Source: Qipengyuania citrea
GTDB lineage: Bacteria; Pseudomonadota; Alphaproteobacteria; Sphingomonadales; Sphingomonadaceae
DNA length: 64,000 bases
Assembly (NCBI RefSeq): GCF_024171405.1
Contig: NZ_JALJZT010000002.1
Coordinates: 1,550,001 to 1,614,000, forward strand
Direction of reading: 5' to 3'
Made by a program: the position numbers and the translations under genes. Below are positions 43,499-51,812 of this stretch, piece by piece. The notes under the pieces were generated by a model, which was not told where the DNA came from, searched no databases, and saw only the letters and a program-made list of their open reading frames with translations. Each line of letters starts with the position of its first letter. Position 1 is the stretch's first letter.

Positions 43499-44416
43499 AT
43501 GGTATCCGAGAGACCAACGACCACTCCTGCGATTGTCGTGCAGCTTTTGCTAGGCATGGCACTCTTTGGCAGTGCAACGCCGCTCAGCAAGTTAATCGGG
43601 CAGCAGTTCTCGGTCTTCACAGCGTCATGCATGCGCATGCTGATCGCTTGTCTGGTCCTTGCTCCATTCACATGGTTGCTGACGAAAAGGTTTGCTCGTG
43701 CGAAGCGGTCGGACTGGTTGGTGATTGTCGCGATCTCATTATTCGGGATGGTCGGTTTCACCGCAGCCATGCTTTTTGGCATGCGTCTCACCACAGGCGT
43801 GATCGGCTCCACGATCATGAGCGCGACACCGGCAGTGACTGCCGCCGCGGCCGTAGTTTTCTTCGGTGCCGCAATGAACTGGCGCACATCAGGAGCATTG
43901 GCCCTTGCGATCGCGGGGATCGTAATGATCAATCTGCTGCGAACCGGGGGAAGCGGAGCCACCGAAGCGCCGATCCTTGGCGCAGCGCTTGTCGCAATGG
44001 CTGTGTGCTTCGAGGCAGCCTACACCCTGCTTGCGCGCAAACTGTCCGACGGGATCAGCTCACTGGAAGCCACTCTGGCAGCATCGCTCATTGCCGCTTT
44101 GCTCTTCGTTGCTCTGGCTTTTGTTTTCGACTCTCGACCGTTTGATTTTTCCGGCATAGGTCGGGATGGTTATTTTGCGCTGGCCTTTTGGGGTGCGGCC
44201 ACAGGAGGGCTCGCTCCTGTTCTATGGTATAATGGTGCCCGCAAAGCGCCAGGAGCACTCACGGCAGGTGCGATGGCAGTCATGCCCCTTAGCGCGCTTG
44301 TCCTATCTTACGTCCTACTTGGCGAATCCTTTCGCTGGTCTCACCTTTTGGGCTTCGGGTTGGTTTTCGCAGGGCTTGTCCTGATGATAGTCGAGCATGC
44401 GAAATCGGCGGATTAA
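43499..44416 (+). CDS. EamA/DMT-family transporter
   Basis: About 305 aa from ATG 43499; ATG 43478 is an alternative. Ten hydrophobic segments arranged as two EamA repeats (each starting like LLLGMALFGSATPLSKLIG and LGAALVAMAVCFEAAYTLLA). Drug/metabolite exporter. It is plus-strand and inserted between traG and the RES/Xre genes, so it is cargo in the backbone. Substrate unknown. 43271-43498 shows nothing recognisable besides the promoter space. Confidence 0.88.
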   Translation: MVSERPTTTPAIVVQLLLGMALFGSATPLSKLIGQQFSVFTASCMRMLIACLVLAPFTWLLTKRFARAKRSDWLVIVAISLFGMVGFTAAMLFGMRLTTGVIGSTIMSATPAVTAAAAVVFFGAAMNWRTSGALALAIAGIVMINLLRTGGSGATEAPILGAALVAMAVCFEAAYTLLARKLSDGISSLEATLAASLIAALLFVALAFVFDSRPFDFSGIGRDGYFALAFWGAATGGLAPVLWYNGARKAPGALTAGAMAVMPLSALVLSYVLLGESFRWSHLLGFGLVFAGLVLMIVEHAKSAD

Positions 44417-44471
44417 TGAGAATGAGATGTTCGTCCCACCCAACCCCTGAGACAGAATGAGCGTCTAGAAC

Positions 44472-45200
44472 CTACGCGGCCTCCCATGTAAATTCAGGAC
44501 TACCCGACCAGGTCAGACGGTACATGGCGCCCTGAGTCACCGACTGAACGACATTGGGCCATAGCGCCGCGATGCAAATCCCTTCCGGATGGCGAACCGA
44601 GGGATAGATGATGCCGTTGTGACCCTCGGCACGAGCCTGCGCCGCCAGCGCGTTGCCGACCGGATAACCCTTTTCAGCATTTGGATGGAGGCCGGGATGA
44701 TCGGACGTGCCGCGCAGGTCGACAAAGATGCCGGACATACTTGCAATCATCTCGCCATATTCCACCACGGCATTGAAATCGGCTGCATCCGCCAACGCCT
44801 GAGTCAGGTGATGTCCGACCTCGGCGAGGCAGGTTTCGACCGCCAGGGCCGCGTACCAAGCCCCACGATCCGCGGGGTTAAATCGCCCCGGCTCGCGTGG
44901 TTTGGCGTAAGCGAAACTCGCATTGATGAACTTGGCATGCGGCACGCCGTGCACCAATTCTTCGGCGCTAAGGCCGCCATGGCCGCGCTCCTCGGCTATC
45001 AGGCGCGAGCTAGTCGCCCCTTCGATCTCCGCAAGCAGCGTAAGTTCATCGTCATCGTCAGTGAGCGGCGCCATCGCCGCGTCGCGCAGGCGCGCACTCG
45101 AAACCAGCCGAATGGTGCGCTCGAACGCTTCTCGTTTGGTAGCCAGATCGGCCGACGGCGGTTCGGGATCGCTCTCAGAGCCCGCCACGAAGCGCGTCAA
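44472..45200 (-). CDS. RES-domain toxin (NAD+ phosphorylase-like)
   Basis: 242 aa from TTG 45200; a GTG at 45188 is also possible. The RES residues can be placed: R in PREPGRFNPADRGAWYAAL, E in VETCLAEVGHHL and S in IIYPSVRHPEG. RES toxins such as MbcT degrade NAD+. It overlaps the Xre/MbcA-like antitoxin gene by 26 bases, so they form a coupled type II pair, probably stabilising the element. The N-terminal 80 residues before the RES core are longer than in the minimal toxins. Confidence 0.85.
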   Translation of the reverse strand: MTRFVAGSESDPEPPSADLATKREAFERTIRLVSSARLRDAAMAPLTDDDDELTLLAEIEGATSSRLIAEERGHGGLSAEELVHGVPHAKFINASFAYAKPREPGRFNPADRGAWYAALAVETCLAEVGHHLTQALADAADFNAVVEYGEMIASMSGIFVDLRGTSDHPGLHPNAEKGYPVGNALAAQARAEGHNGIIYPSVRHPEGICIAALWPNVVQSVTQGAMYRLTWSGSPEFTWEAA

Positions 45201-45606
45201 TATACTGGCGGGTTTCGAGCATACGCGGGATACCGCCTTCGATCATTGCCTGGACTGGCGAAAGCCGGTCGAACACAGGTGCCGTATTGACGAGCCTGGG
45301 CCAGCGGTCGGCCATGTCGTCGGCAAACAGCAGATGCAGCCCCTTGAACAAGCCGATCAACGCCGAAGCGCGCGTCAACTGGTCCTGGCTAAGCGCGCCT
45401 TCCCAAGTTCCGGCCTTCATCCGGTCCCAGGTACTTTCAGAGACACCGAGCAGCGCAGCGCCCTCGGCATTACTGCCACCCCAAGCGTCGACAAGTCGCA
45501 GAACGGCTTTGACTGCCGCGCCCGTCAGGCGGTCACGATCATCACTGGCCGCGAAGGTCTGAATGCCTCGCGGTGCTTCGGCTTGCTCTAATGCTATACT
45601 TGCCAT
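45175..45606 (-). CDS. Xre/MbcA/ParS-type antitoxin (DUF2384)
   Basis: 143 aa. N-terminal helix-turn-helix region (VKAVLRLVDAWGGSNAEGAALLGVSESTWDRMKAG) and the C-terminal toxin-binding DUF2384 domain with RASALIGLFKGLHLLFADD. This is the classical partner of RES toxins and also the likely autorepressor. Its 5' region (45607-45678) contains a TGACG...CGTCA pair that could be an operator. Confidence 0.88.
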   Translation of the reverse strand: MASIALEQAEAPRGIQTFAASDDRDRLTGAAVKAVLRLVDAWGGSNAEGAALLGVSESTWDRMKAGTWEGALSQDQLTRASALIGLFKGLHLLFADDMADRWPRLVNTAPVFDRLSPVQAMIEGGIPRMLETRQYIDALRGGL

Positions 45607-45678
45607 ATCGCATCTCCTGACGCTTGTTTACGCATCACATGGTGTTTCGTCAAGGACAGATTTGTCTGCACAGCCCCG

Positions 45679-47424
45679 TCAGACAGAAGGCCCCCGTGAG
45701 CGCGTGAAGCTCCAGTCAACACTGCCGCGCTCGTTGACCCTGCCTGCGACCGTCTGGCCCAGATGGCGCTCCAGATCCTGCCGCCAGGGGACGAGTTGGA
45801 AACCCACACCGTTGTCGATCATCGCGAACCGGCCCGAAGCGAGTGTGACGCGTTCCCGATACACGCCTGCGACATGATCCCCGGAAGTCGCGCTCTGCAT
45901 GGTGCTTCCGTGACGCGAGGCGAGCGCATCGCTCGCATTGGCCAGGTCCCGGTCACGCAAAGTGCCAAGCAGATTGCGAGCATAGACGATCTTTTGCCCC
46001 TGACGCTTGGCTAAGCCTTGCTCCAGGAGGACATCGGCCCGTTTAGCCAATGCCTCGCGTACCTCCGACCCGAACCCGCCTGCCACGGTTTTGAGGCGGG
46101 GCGATACGAGTTGCCGATCAAGCCAGGTCGCACCGCCTGCACCGATCTGTCTTTCGAGAGTGAAGTCGGAGCGAACAAGCAGGCTCATCTGCTGCCGGCC
46201 TTTCCGATCGGTCCATGCGCTCGTCTCCACGATGGCACCTGGCGCGGCATCACCTGTCCGCTCGAGGTCGGGAAAACGCAGGTGATGAATGCGCCCATCG
46301 GCCCCGTCGACGATGGCAAAGGCCTTGCCAGTAAGCTCGTCATGCAGCCCGCGCTCGACGAGCCTGCCAATCACACGCTCACCGTTCGCTTCGTCATGCA
46401 AAGCCAGCCGCGCCGGGTCCGCATCAAAGCCTTTGCCGGTCATGGCCCGGTGCATCGTTTTGATGATGTCGCCGCGTTCTCCAAGTGCCCGAAGCGTGGG
46501 CTCGATATCGGATGCCAGCGTCCAGCTTGCTGGTCCCACCTGCTCAGCCAGTCCCATGCGTTCGAGCACCTGGGCGCGACCAATCAAGATCGAGCGATCC
46601 CTACGTGCGTCCGAACCGGCTTCGGGCCGCAGATCGATCTCGCCAAACGCGCCGCGTTGCTTGTGCAGGCGGCGATCGAGACTGGTCCAGCGTTCAGCGT
46701 CAACCTCGCGCGCCAGAGCATTGAGGATATCACGTTCGCTGCGCGGTCCCAGCTCGATGGTCACGCGTTCCTCGGCGCGGGCGCGCATCCCCTCGCTGAT
46801 ATAGGCGCGGTCGATCACAAGGTCCTCGCCGCCTGTCGCGACGCCGCGAACCAGCACATGGATATGCGGATTGTCGGTGTTCCAGTGATCGACGGCCACC
46901 CAGTCAAGGCTGGTGTCGAGATCGCTGGCCATGTCGGTCATCAATTCACGCGTGAAGGCGCGCAGGTCGCCCATATCGTTCGCATCCTCAGGCGAGACGA
47001 TGAAGCGGAAGTGGTGCCGGTCGTCCTCGCAGCGCTCGGCAAAGCTGTCCCCATCGGCCTCGTCGGACGTGGCATCGAACATCCGGCCATGCGATCCGTC
47101 GCGCGTCGCTCCCTCGCGCTGAATATAGTTGATATGACGCGCGAGCGGCGCGGACCTGGTCTGGGATTGCCATTGGCGAACAACGCGGGCCTTGATCAGG
47201 ACACGCCGCCCAAATGCGCCTCTGCTGCGCGTCAGCGCAGCGAGCTTACCGCGTCCATAATGTCCCGTGCCGCGACCGCCTGCGCCGCTTGCCTTGGACC
47301 GTGTGTATCCAGCCTTGTGAGAGACCTGAGCTACCCGGCCGAGCAGCGTCTTGGCCTTTCTGTAGGAGCGAGCGCCGCTGTCGCGCGAACGCCCGGGCTC
47401 GATATTGAAATCATCGTCAGCCAT
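45679..47424 (-). CDS. Conjugative relaxase (VirD2/MOBP-like, DUF3363)
   Basis: 581 aa from ATG 47424 (MADDDFNIEPGRSRD). N-terminal MOBP relaxase domain: HINYIQREG with catalytic Tyr at about 100, HHFRFIVSPED at about 137, and the three-His metal motif NTDNPHIHVLVRG with HIH at about 187-189. The C-terminal half is DUF3363 (NLLGTLRDRDL..., AGVYRERVTLASGRFAMIDNG). Nicks the transfer origin and pilots the strand. Its start overlaps the preceding small ORF by 8 bases. oriT itself was not identified. Confidence 0.93.
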   Translation of the reverse strand: MADDDFNIEPGRSRDSGARSYRKAKTLLGRVAQVSHKAGYTRSKASGAGGRGTGHYGRGKLAALTRSRGAFGRRVLIKARVVRQWQSQTRSAPLARHINYIQREGATRDGSHGRMFDATSDEADGDSFAERCEDDRHHFRFIVSPEDANDMGDLRAFTRELMTDMASDLDTSLDWVAVDHWNTDNPHIHVLVRGVATGGEDLVIDRAYISEGMRARAEERVTIELGPRSERDILNALAREVDAERWTSLDRRLHKQRGAFGEIDLRPEAGSDARRDRSILIGRAQVLERMGLAEQVGPASWTLASDIEPTLRALGERGDIIKTMHRAMTGKGFDADPARLALHDEANGERVIGRLVERGLHDELTGKAFAIVDGADGRIHHLRFPDLERTGDAAPGAIVETSAWTDRKGRQQMSLLVRSDFTLERQIGAGGATWLDRQLVSPRLKTVAGGFGSEVREALAKRADVLLEQGLAKRQGQKIVYARNLLGTLRDRDLANASDALASRHGSTMQSATSGDHVAGVYRERVTLASGRFAMIDNGVGFQLVPWRQDLERHLGQTVAGRVNERGSVDWSFTRSRGPSV

Positions 47425-47668
47425 GCCGCGCAACAAGAGGCGATGGCGCCTTCGCCTTTGAAAAAACACAGAAAATCAGCAGTAGCGACGGCACTGTAGT
47501 CGTCCAGACGGCGCTAATTGCCCTGGAAAACCAACCACATGCAGCCCGGGCGACGGCGCTGCTTTTATCTTGCCATCCTCCCTTACCCTTTCTGACCAGC
47601 CCGCCACTCGTCCGCAGGTCTTCGCTAGCGGACGACGCGAGACGCAAGGATGCGCGCCTGGCTGTCAT
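47417..47668 (-). CDS. Possible small protein between lytic transglycosylase and relaxase genes
   Basis: 83 aa. The ATG overlaps the transglycosylase stop (ATGA) and its stop overlaps the relaxase start by 8 bases, so it fills the gap exactly as a coupled gene would. The sequence has a basic N-terminus and a hydrophobic segment AVWTTTVPSLLLIFCVFSKA. I do not recognise it. Such perfect fit suggests it is real, but composition is not decisive. Confidence 0.4.
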   Translation of the reverse strand: MTARRASLRLASSASEDLRTSGGLVRKGKGGWQDKSSAVARAACGWFSRAISAVWTTTVPSLLLIFCVFSKAKAPSPLVARHG

Positions 47669-48345
47669 TGGTCGGCGACCGTGGAGACGGGCGCGAAAAG
47701 ATCGTGCGCGGGCTGTACAGGGCGGGCAAAAACCTCGCCCGAAGCCTTCGGGAGACCTAGATCGCCGGGTGCATAATCCGAAGTGGAAACAGGTTCATCG
47801 GGCGCGCCCGGAGCGCCCGTAGGGTGCGAGCCCGCCGCGACAAAAATGCGCCCGGGCTGCAGCAGGGGTGCAATCTTCGCGACATAGCGGCGGGTTTCGA
47901 GAGGGAGCGAACGCCGTCCGGCAAGCCATGACTCGTAGCGTCCAGGCCCCGCATTATAAGCTGCAAGGAAGCCAGCTACGCCGTAGCGGTCATACATTTC
48001 GCGCAAGTACGATGTGCCCGCGAGGATATTGTCGCGCGGGTCAAAAGGATCGCTTCCGAGCGAGTACCGGCCGCGCTGGCGCGCCCAGGTGCCGGGCATG
48101 AGCTGCATCAATCCCATCGCGCCTGCCGACGACACTGCGCGCGTCCGGCCCGCACTTTCAATGCGGATCACGGCATAGATCCAGTGCTCGGGAATGCCGA
48201 AGCGCTGCGAGGCCTCGCGCACATGTGCTGCAAAATCGATCGAAGCTGCGTGCGTCTGCGCTGCGCGAGATTGCCCGCTCGCTTTCAGCGGATACGCAAG
48301 CGCCAATGCGGCGAGAAGAGCGGTTAGCGCGATACCAGGGCGCAC
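47665..48345 (-). CDS. Lytic transglycosylase (VirB1-like)
   Basis: 226 aa. Signal peptide (ALLAALALAYPLKASGQ), then an SLT domain: FGIPEHWIYAVIRIESAG with catalytic Glu, AVSSAGAMGLMQLMPGTW, and YLREMYDRYGVAGFLAAYNAGPG. Opens peptidoglycan for the conjugation channel. A Pro-rich C-terminal tail follows. Located 3 bases after the DUF736 gene in the tra operon. Confidence 0.93.
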   Translation of the reverse strand: MRPGIALTALLAALALAYPLKASGQSRAAQTHAASIDFAAHVREASQRFGIPEHWIYAVIRIESAGRTRAVSSAGAMGLMQLMPGTWARQRGRYSLGSDPFDPRDNILAGTSYLREMYDRYGVAGFLAAYNAGPGRYESWLAGRRSLPLETRRYVAKIAPLLQPGRIFVAAGSHPTGAPGAPDEPVSTSDYAPGDLGLPKASGEVFARPVQPAHDLFAPVSTVADQ

Positions 48346-48348
48346 CGT

Positions 48349-48681
48349 TCAAGCCTTTCTGGCGCGCCGCGCAGGGCGCGACCACGTCAGTACATGAGAG
48401 CCGTCATCGGATGCGAACAGATTGGCGCGTACCGGCCGGGCGAACGCCGGATCGTCGATCAGCACCGCGATATAGTCGCCGGCCTTGTCGCCGACGCGCT
48501 TCCAGCCCGCACCAACTTCGTAGGCGGCGTCGTTGTCACCCCCCATGATCCGGTAGTCCGGCGCATTTTCGGTTTCGGACGGTTCCGCAGGAACGAGGGC
48601 GAGCCTTGTATCGAGTGTGAGCGTGTGCAAATGCCCCTCGAAGCCATCGCGGGTCGCTGTGAATGTGCCGATATAAGTCAT
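48349..48681 (-). CDS. DUF736 family protein
   Basis: 110 aa with the DUF736 start MTYIGTFTATRDGFEGHLHTLTLD, then PDYRIMGGDNDAAYEVGAGWKRVGDKAGDYIAVLIDDPAF. Found regularly in the transfer and plasmid modules of sphingomonads and rhizobia; function unknown. The start overlaps the traF stop (ATGA). Confidence 0.93.
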   Translation of the reverse strand: MTYIGTFTATRDGFEGHLHTLTLDTRLALVPAEPSETENAPDYRIMGGDNDAAYEVGAGWKRVGDKAGDYIAVLIDDPAFARPVRANLFASDDGSHVLTWSRPARRARKA

Positions 48682-49259
48682 TGATCGTCTCCTTGGTTGT
48701 TGATTGAGGTTGCAGTATTGCTTGGCTGCGCGAACCAGATATGCGCGCCATCACCGTGCTCGTCGGTCCAGACAGGACTGGCGAGGCCAAGCACGCGGTC
48801 GCGCGCGATGGGTCCGAAATAGCGCCCGTCGAAGCTGCCTGACGCGCGCCGGTTCATGACGAATATCTCGCCTGCGACGATGGTCCGGCAGCCTTGCCAG
48901 ACCGGCAGAGCGCGCCCGATACTGTCAGCTGCGCGCGCCACACCGGCGCGCGCACCATTGATGGTGATGGTCAGACCCTGCCTGCAGACAGTGTCGCCGG
49001 GACGCGCCGCGACTTCCTTTAGCAGCGGAATTCCCGTCGGCAGATAACCGCGTGTCGCAAGGTAATCGCGCAGCCGAGGCGGCGGATCGATCGCCACGCG
49101 CTCGCCAACCTGCAGACCGGTCGTACCGCCGATATGATACAGCCCCGTCGGCACACTGGCGGTCGCGTTCCAGATCAGAATGCGCGAGAGGGGCAGCGCG
49201 GCGCTGACCAAAGCGGCGGCACAGACCGTGCCCGCCATAATGAGAGTGCGGCGCTTCAT
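48678..49259 (-). CDS. traF: TraF, S26-family signal peptidase of the conjugation system
   Basis: About 193 aa from ATG 49259. N-terminal membrane helix, catalytic Ser context TASVPTGLYHIG near 35 and Lys region LLKEVAARPGDTVC near 80, as in TraF peptidases that process the pilin TrbC. C-terminal GRYFGPIARDRVLGLASPVW matches the signal peptidase fold. Overlaps the DUF2840 gene stop (ATGA). Confidence 0.92.
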   Translation of the reverse strand: MKRRTLIMAGTVCAAALVSAALPLSRILIWNATASVPTGLYHIGGTTGLQVGERVAIDPPPRLRDYLATRGYLPTGIPLLKEVAARPGDTVCRQGLTITINGARAGVARAADSIGRALPVWQGCRTIVAGEIFVMNRRASGSFDGRYFGPIARDRVLGLASPVWTDEHGDGAHIWFAQPSNTATSINNQGDDQ

Positions 49260-49711
49260 GGCCGAAGATTCCGGTAGCGCAGCCAGACGCGGTGCCGGTC
49301 TGGATGATAGGCGCGCGCCTGCATTCCAGCTGCAAGGCGGTTGTCCATGTGCCGCCAGTGGTCGGGCGCGACATCGCACGGATCGGTGCCGCCTGCCTCG
49401 ATTGCATCGATCAGGCCAAGGACCTGGCGCACCTTTGGCCAGCCCCGGACCGAGAGCAGTATCTCTGCGCCCGGATCGACTTGCGGAAGCGTGGAATAGG
49501 TGTCGCCAGCTGCGACCGCGCGCGCAATTGCGAGAGCCGAACGGATGGTGCCATATTCGTTGGACGCCCAGCGCACGAAAGCGAAGAGCTGCCCCGGCTT
49601 ATAGCTTTCAACCCGTGTCCTGCGATCGATGACGCGCTGACCGACCGGCTTGCCGAAACGGAGCCAGTCTTCGCGCAGGCCTTCCTGCCACACCAGTGTG
49701 ACATGGGTCAG
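49256..49711 (-). CDS. DUF2840 family protein; start uncertain
   Basis: About 151 aa of DUF2840: THVTLVWQEGLREDWLRFGK, QRVIDRRTRV, FAFVRWASNEYGT, VAPDHWRHMDNRLAAG. The family's start aligns with the codon at 49711, which is CTG; no ATG, GTG or TTG lies in frame near it, and the upstream in-frame sequence (to 50170) overlaps the iterons and repA. So the start is either the CTG or the first part is damaged. Linked to traF by an ATGA overlap. Confidence 0.75.
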   Translation of the reverse strand: MTHVTLVWQEGLREDWLRFGKPVGQRVIDRRTRVESYKPGQLFAFVRWASNEYGTIRSALAIARAVAAGDTYSTLPQVDPGAEILLSVRGWPKVRQVLGLIDAIEAGGTDPCDVAPDHWRHMDNRLAAGMQARAYHPDRHRVWLRYRNLRP

Positions 49712-49938
49712 CGGCGGATCGCCGTCACAACGCCCGGCGCCGCTGCGCGGCGGTGCCAGTCGACCGACCGTGCACAGGCGCGGCGACGTTAGCAGGAATC
49801 GATTAGATTCCTTGTTAGGATAGTTAAGGGGCTCGCAAGGCCAGCATTTCTGCGGGTTTGCGCAGCGTTTCGGTTCCCGATAGTCCGAACTTGCGGTTCC
49901 TGATAGTCCGTGCGCGGGGGTTCCTGATAGTCCGAACA
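49712..49938. other. Putative replication origin region downstream of repA
   Basis: 227 bases between repA and the DUF2840 gene. Contains three iterons (49872-49934) beside a more AT-rich stretch (49795-49840, GATTAGATTCCTTGTTAGGATAG region). Iterons adjoining a replication initiator gene are the normal origin design of iteron plasmids, so I propose an origin here; function is inferred. Confidence 0.6.
49872..49934. repeat. Three iterons, consensus GGTTCC(T/C)GATAGTCCG
   Basis: Copies at 49872-49887 (GGTTCCCGATAGTCCG), 49895-49910 (GGTTCCTGATAGTCCG) and 49919-49934 (identical to copy 2). Start-to-start spacing is 23 and 24 bases, about two helical turns, all in the same orientation. They lie directly past the stop codon of repA, so they are probably RepA-binding sites. 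Confidence 0.85.
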
Positions 49939-50820
49939 TCACACCGACTTGTCCACAGGAGGCATGCCGATGCGCCGCCGGGCGACATCGAAGGGATCGA
50001 CAGGAATTGCCACGAAGCTGAGCCGCTCGCGGCCCAGCTGGTGGTCGAGCGAGAGGGTGTAGCCCGGGAGCGGTTGGCGCTGGACGATTGCGCGCATCTC
50101 GAAAGCGAACCGCTTGAGCGGTGAAAGCGCACCAGATTTGAGGTGAAGATGGGCAATGTCGAAGCTCCATCCGCCCTTTTGTTTGCCGCCATGCTTGCGC
50201 ACGATCCGGTATAGCCAGCGCTCCAGGCCCCCGGTCAGCGTGAAATAGGCCGGGTCGATCGTGAGTACGAGCGCGCGGTCGATTACCGCTTCATAGAGCC
50301 AGTCCGGCACGATCATCTCGATGCCGAGCGCGCGGCCATTGCCATCGAGGCATTCGCGCCATTCGTTGATCCAGGAAAAGCGGTGGCGACGGCGTGCGCC
50401 CAACTGGCGGATCGATGTCGCGATGCTGGTTGATTGCAGCCTGTCGAGCGCGGCTTTCAGTCGCTCATAGGCGGCCTTGCCGGTACCGCGGCGGGTAAAG
50501 GCGAGGATTTCATGCGGGGTGGCGGCAATGAGTCGCGACGTCGGCTTTCCGGCATCGCGCGCTTCGACGATCTGGCTGGCCACCCAGATCAGCACATCGG
50601 CATCCCATATCGTTGCCATGCCATGTTCGGCAGTTGCCTCGACAAGAATTGAGATGTCGCCCATGCGAAAGTCGATGGGCTTCACCCGTTTCGATTTGGC
50701 GAGGCTGAAAAAGGGCCATGCCATCAGGTCCTGCGCATCACGCGCCGCGATTGCTGCGCTGGTTCCGACGAACAGATCGAGCTGCTGTGCTGCGCTGGCA
50801 AAGGTCATGTGGGCCGTCAT
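49939..50820 (-). CDS. repA: RepA-like replication initiator protein
   Basis: 293 aa matching the replication initiator protein A family of alphaproteobacterial plasmids and ICEs: MAWPFFSLAKSKRVKPIDF near 33, ATIWDADVLIWVASQI, HEILAFTRRGTGKAAYERLKAALDRLQST (winged-helix region), and YRIVRKHGGKQKGGWSFDI. Initiates replication from nearby iterons. Eleven bases after the HTH gene. It gives the element plasmid-like replication ability, in either a plasmid or an ICE that replicates after excision. Confidence 0.9.
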   Translation of the reverse strand: MTAHMTFASAAQQLDLFVGTSAAIAARDAQDLMAWPFFSLAKSKRVKPIDFRMGDISILVEATAEHGMATIWDADVLIWVASQIVEARDAGKPTSRLIAATPHEILAFTRRGTGKAAYERLKAALDRLQSTSIATSIRQLGARRRHRFSWINEWRECLDGNGRALGIEMIVPDWLYEAVIDRALVLTIDPAYFTLTGGLERWLYRIVRKHGGKQKGGWSFDIAHLHLKSGALSPLKRFAFEMRAIVQRQPLPGYTLSLDHQLGRERLSFVAIPVDPFDVARRRIGMPPVDKSV

Positions 50821-50831
50821 TGGATAAAACT

Positions 50832-51104
50832 TCAGCGCCGAACCGGGCCGGTGTAGCCGTCAATCCTTTTGGCGGGATGGACCACGCCCTTGCCCGGATC
50901 GCTGGTCGAGCGGCGCACCCCTTGTTCGGCCCAGGCATCGAGATCCTCGCGCCGGTAGACGATCCGCCCGCCGAGCTTGTGGTAAACGGGACCGGTCCCG
51001 TAGCAGCGGTGTTTTTCCAGCGTACGCGGCGATAGGCCCAGATGCACGGCGGCATCGGGCGTTCGCAGAAAACGGGGGCGAACTGGTTCTGGAACGGCGG
51101 TCAT
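50832..51104 (-). CDS. Helix-turn-helix (AlpA/MerR-like) DNA-binding protein
   Basis: 90 aa from ATG 51104. Excisionase-like winged helix: RFLRTPDAAVHLGLSPRTLEKHRCYGTGP, then YHKLGGRIVYRREDLDAWAEQG. Such proteins regularly precede repA in these elements and act as regulators or excisionases. The C-terminal tail RIDGYTGPVRR is of unknown role. Confidence 0.88.
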   Translation of the reverse strand: MTAVPEPVRPRFLRTPDAAVHLGLSPRTLEKHRCYGTGPVYHKLGGRIVYRREDLDAWAEQGVRRSTSDPGKGVVHPAKRIDGYTGPVRR

Positions 51105-51593
51105 GGGTAATCTCCGCAACACATGGGATGGATGGTGCGGCGAGTTGCCGCTTGTTGCAGAGAGGGATGGCGGGCAATTGGTCCCACGGGGGAGCGACGG
51201 AACTACGCGAGAACAATTGTCGCCCGTACCTTGCTGCCCTGCCGCCAAATATGGGTCGCTGGCCGTGCGGACCCACGAAAGTCCATCGCCCACCCGATCT
51301 TGAGCGATGCCCAGCAAAAATTCCGCACCGCGAACAAGACGGCGGCAAAGGATCGCGTGCGGAGCCAGGGACCGGGACTTGTCGGTCCCGCCAGCTTCGC
51401 GCCGGTCCGACCCGCTGCCGGTTCGCAGTGCGCGCGGGGCCCAAAACGAAAACGCCGCGCCCTCAGGAGCGGTGCCGAAGGCAGCGCGGAACAGAGCGCG
51501 TCCCCAGCCCCGCTCCGCTTTTCACAGCCATCCCTCATGCATGCGGACACGCAAAGAGGCAGGAACCGGAGAAGGCTCCTGCCCAATCGCGCG
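51105..51593. other. Intergenic region, nothing recognisable
   Basis: 489 bases between the small 72-aa gene and the HTH gene. Several overlapping GC-rich open frames on both strands have no ribosome site or protein-like composition. It probably contains the promoter of HTH-repA. Confidence 0.5.
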
Positions 51594-51812
51594 TCAGAAC
51601 TCGAGCATCGCACCGGGCACAGTATGCACTATGCGGTTTGCCAGATGCGGCGGCAGCGCATTGTAGTCGCCCTCATCGAAGGCGAAGTGACCAAGGTCGT
51701 CATCCTCGACGACATGCTGGTCAAAGAAGCTGTGCAAAGCACGCCGTTCAGCAACAGCCAGAGCTTCGAAATAGCTGTGCGAGCTCGATACAGATTGAGT
51801 GAGTGTAGCCAT
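51594..51812 (-). CDS. Small conserved hypothetical protein of the element
   Basis: 72 aa from ATG 51812 behind an excellent AGGAGG at 5-base spacing. Acidic: MATLTQSVSSSHSYFEAL, then FFDQHVVEDDDLGHFAFDEGDYNALPPHLANRI. No motif that I recognise. Encoded between ssb and the HTH-repA genes, so likely part of the element's replication or maintenance module. Confidence 0.65.
   Translation of the reverse strand: MATLTQSVSSSHSYFEALAVAERRALHSFFDQHVVEDDDLGHFAFDEGDYNALPPHLANRIVHTVPGAMLEF

Noticed and set aside
45607..45678. Possible oriT near the relaxase start or stop
   Set aside because: Only a weak TGACG/CGTCA pair is visible, more likely an Xre operator; no convincing nic-like sequence was found.
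46018..47499. Long open frame (about 493 aa) on the plus strand opposite the relaxase
   Set aside because: Shadow of the relaxase; the minus-strand protein has the MOBP motifs.
51105..51593. Overlapping open frames on both strands upstream of the HTH-repA genes
   Set aside because: No ribosome site, Arg/Ser/Ala-biased composition typical of random frames in GC-rich DNA.
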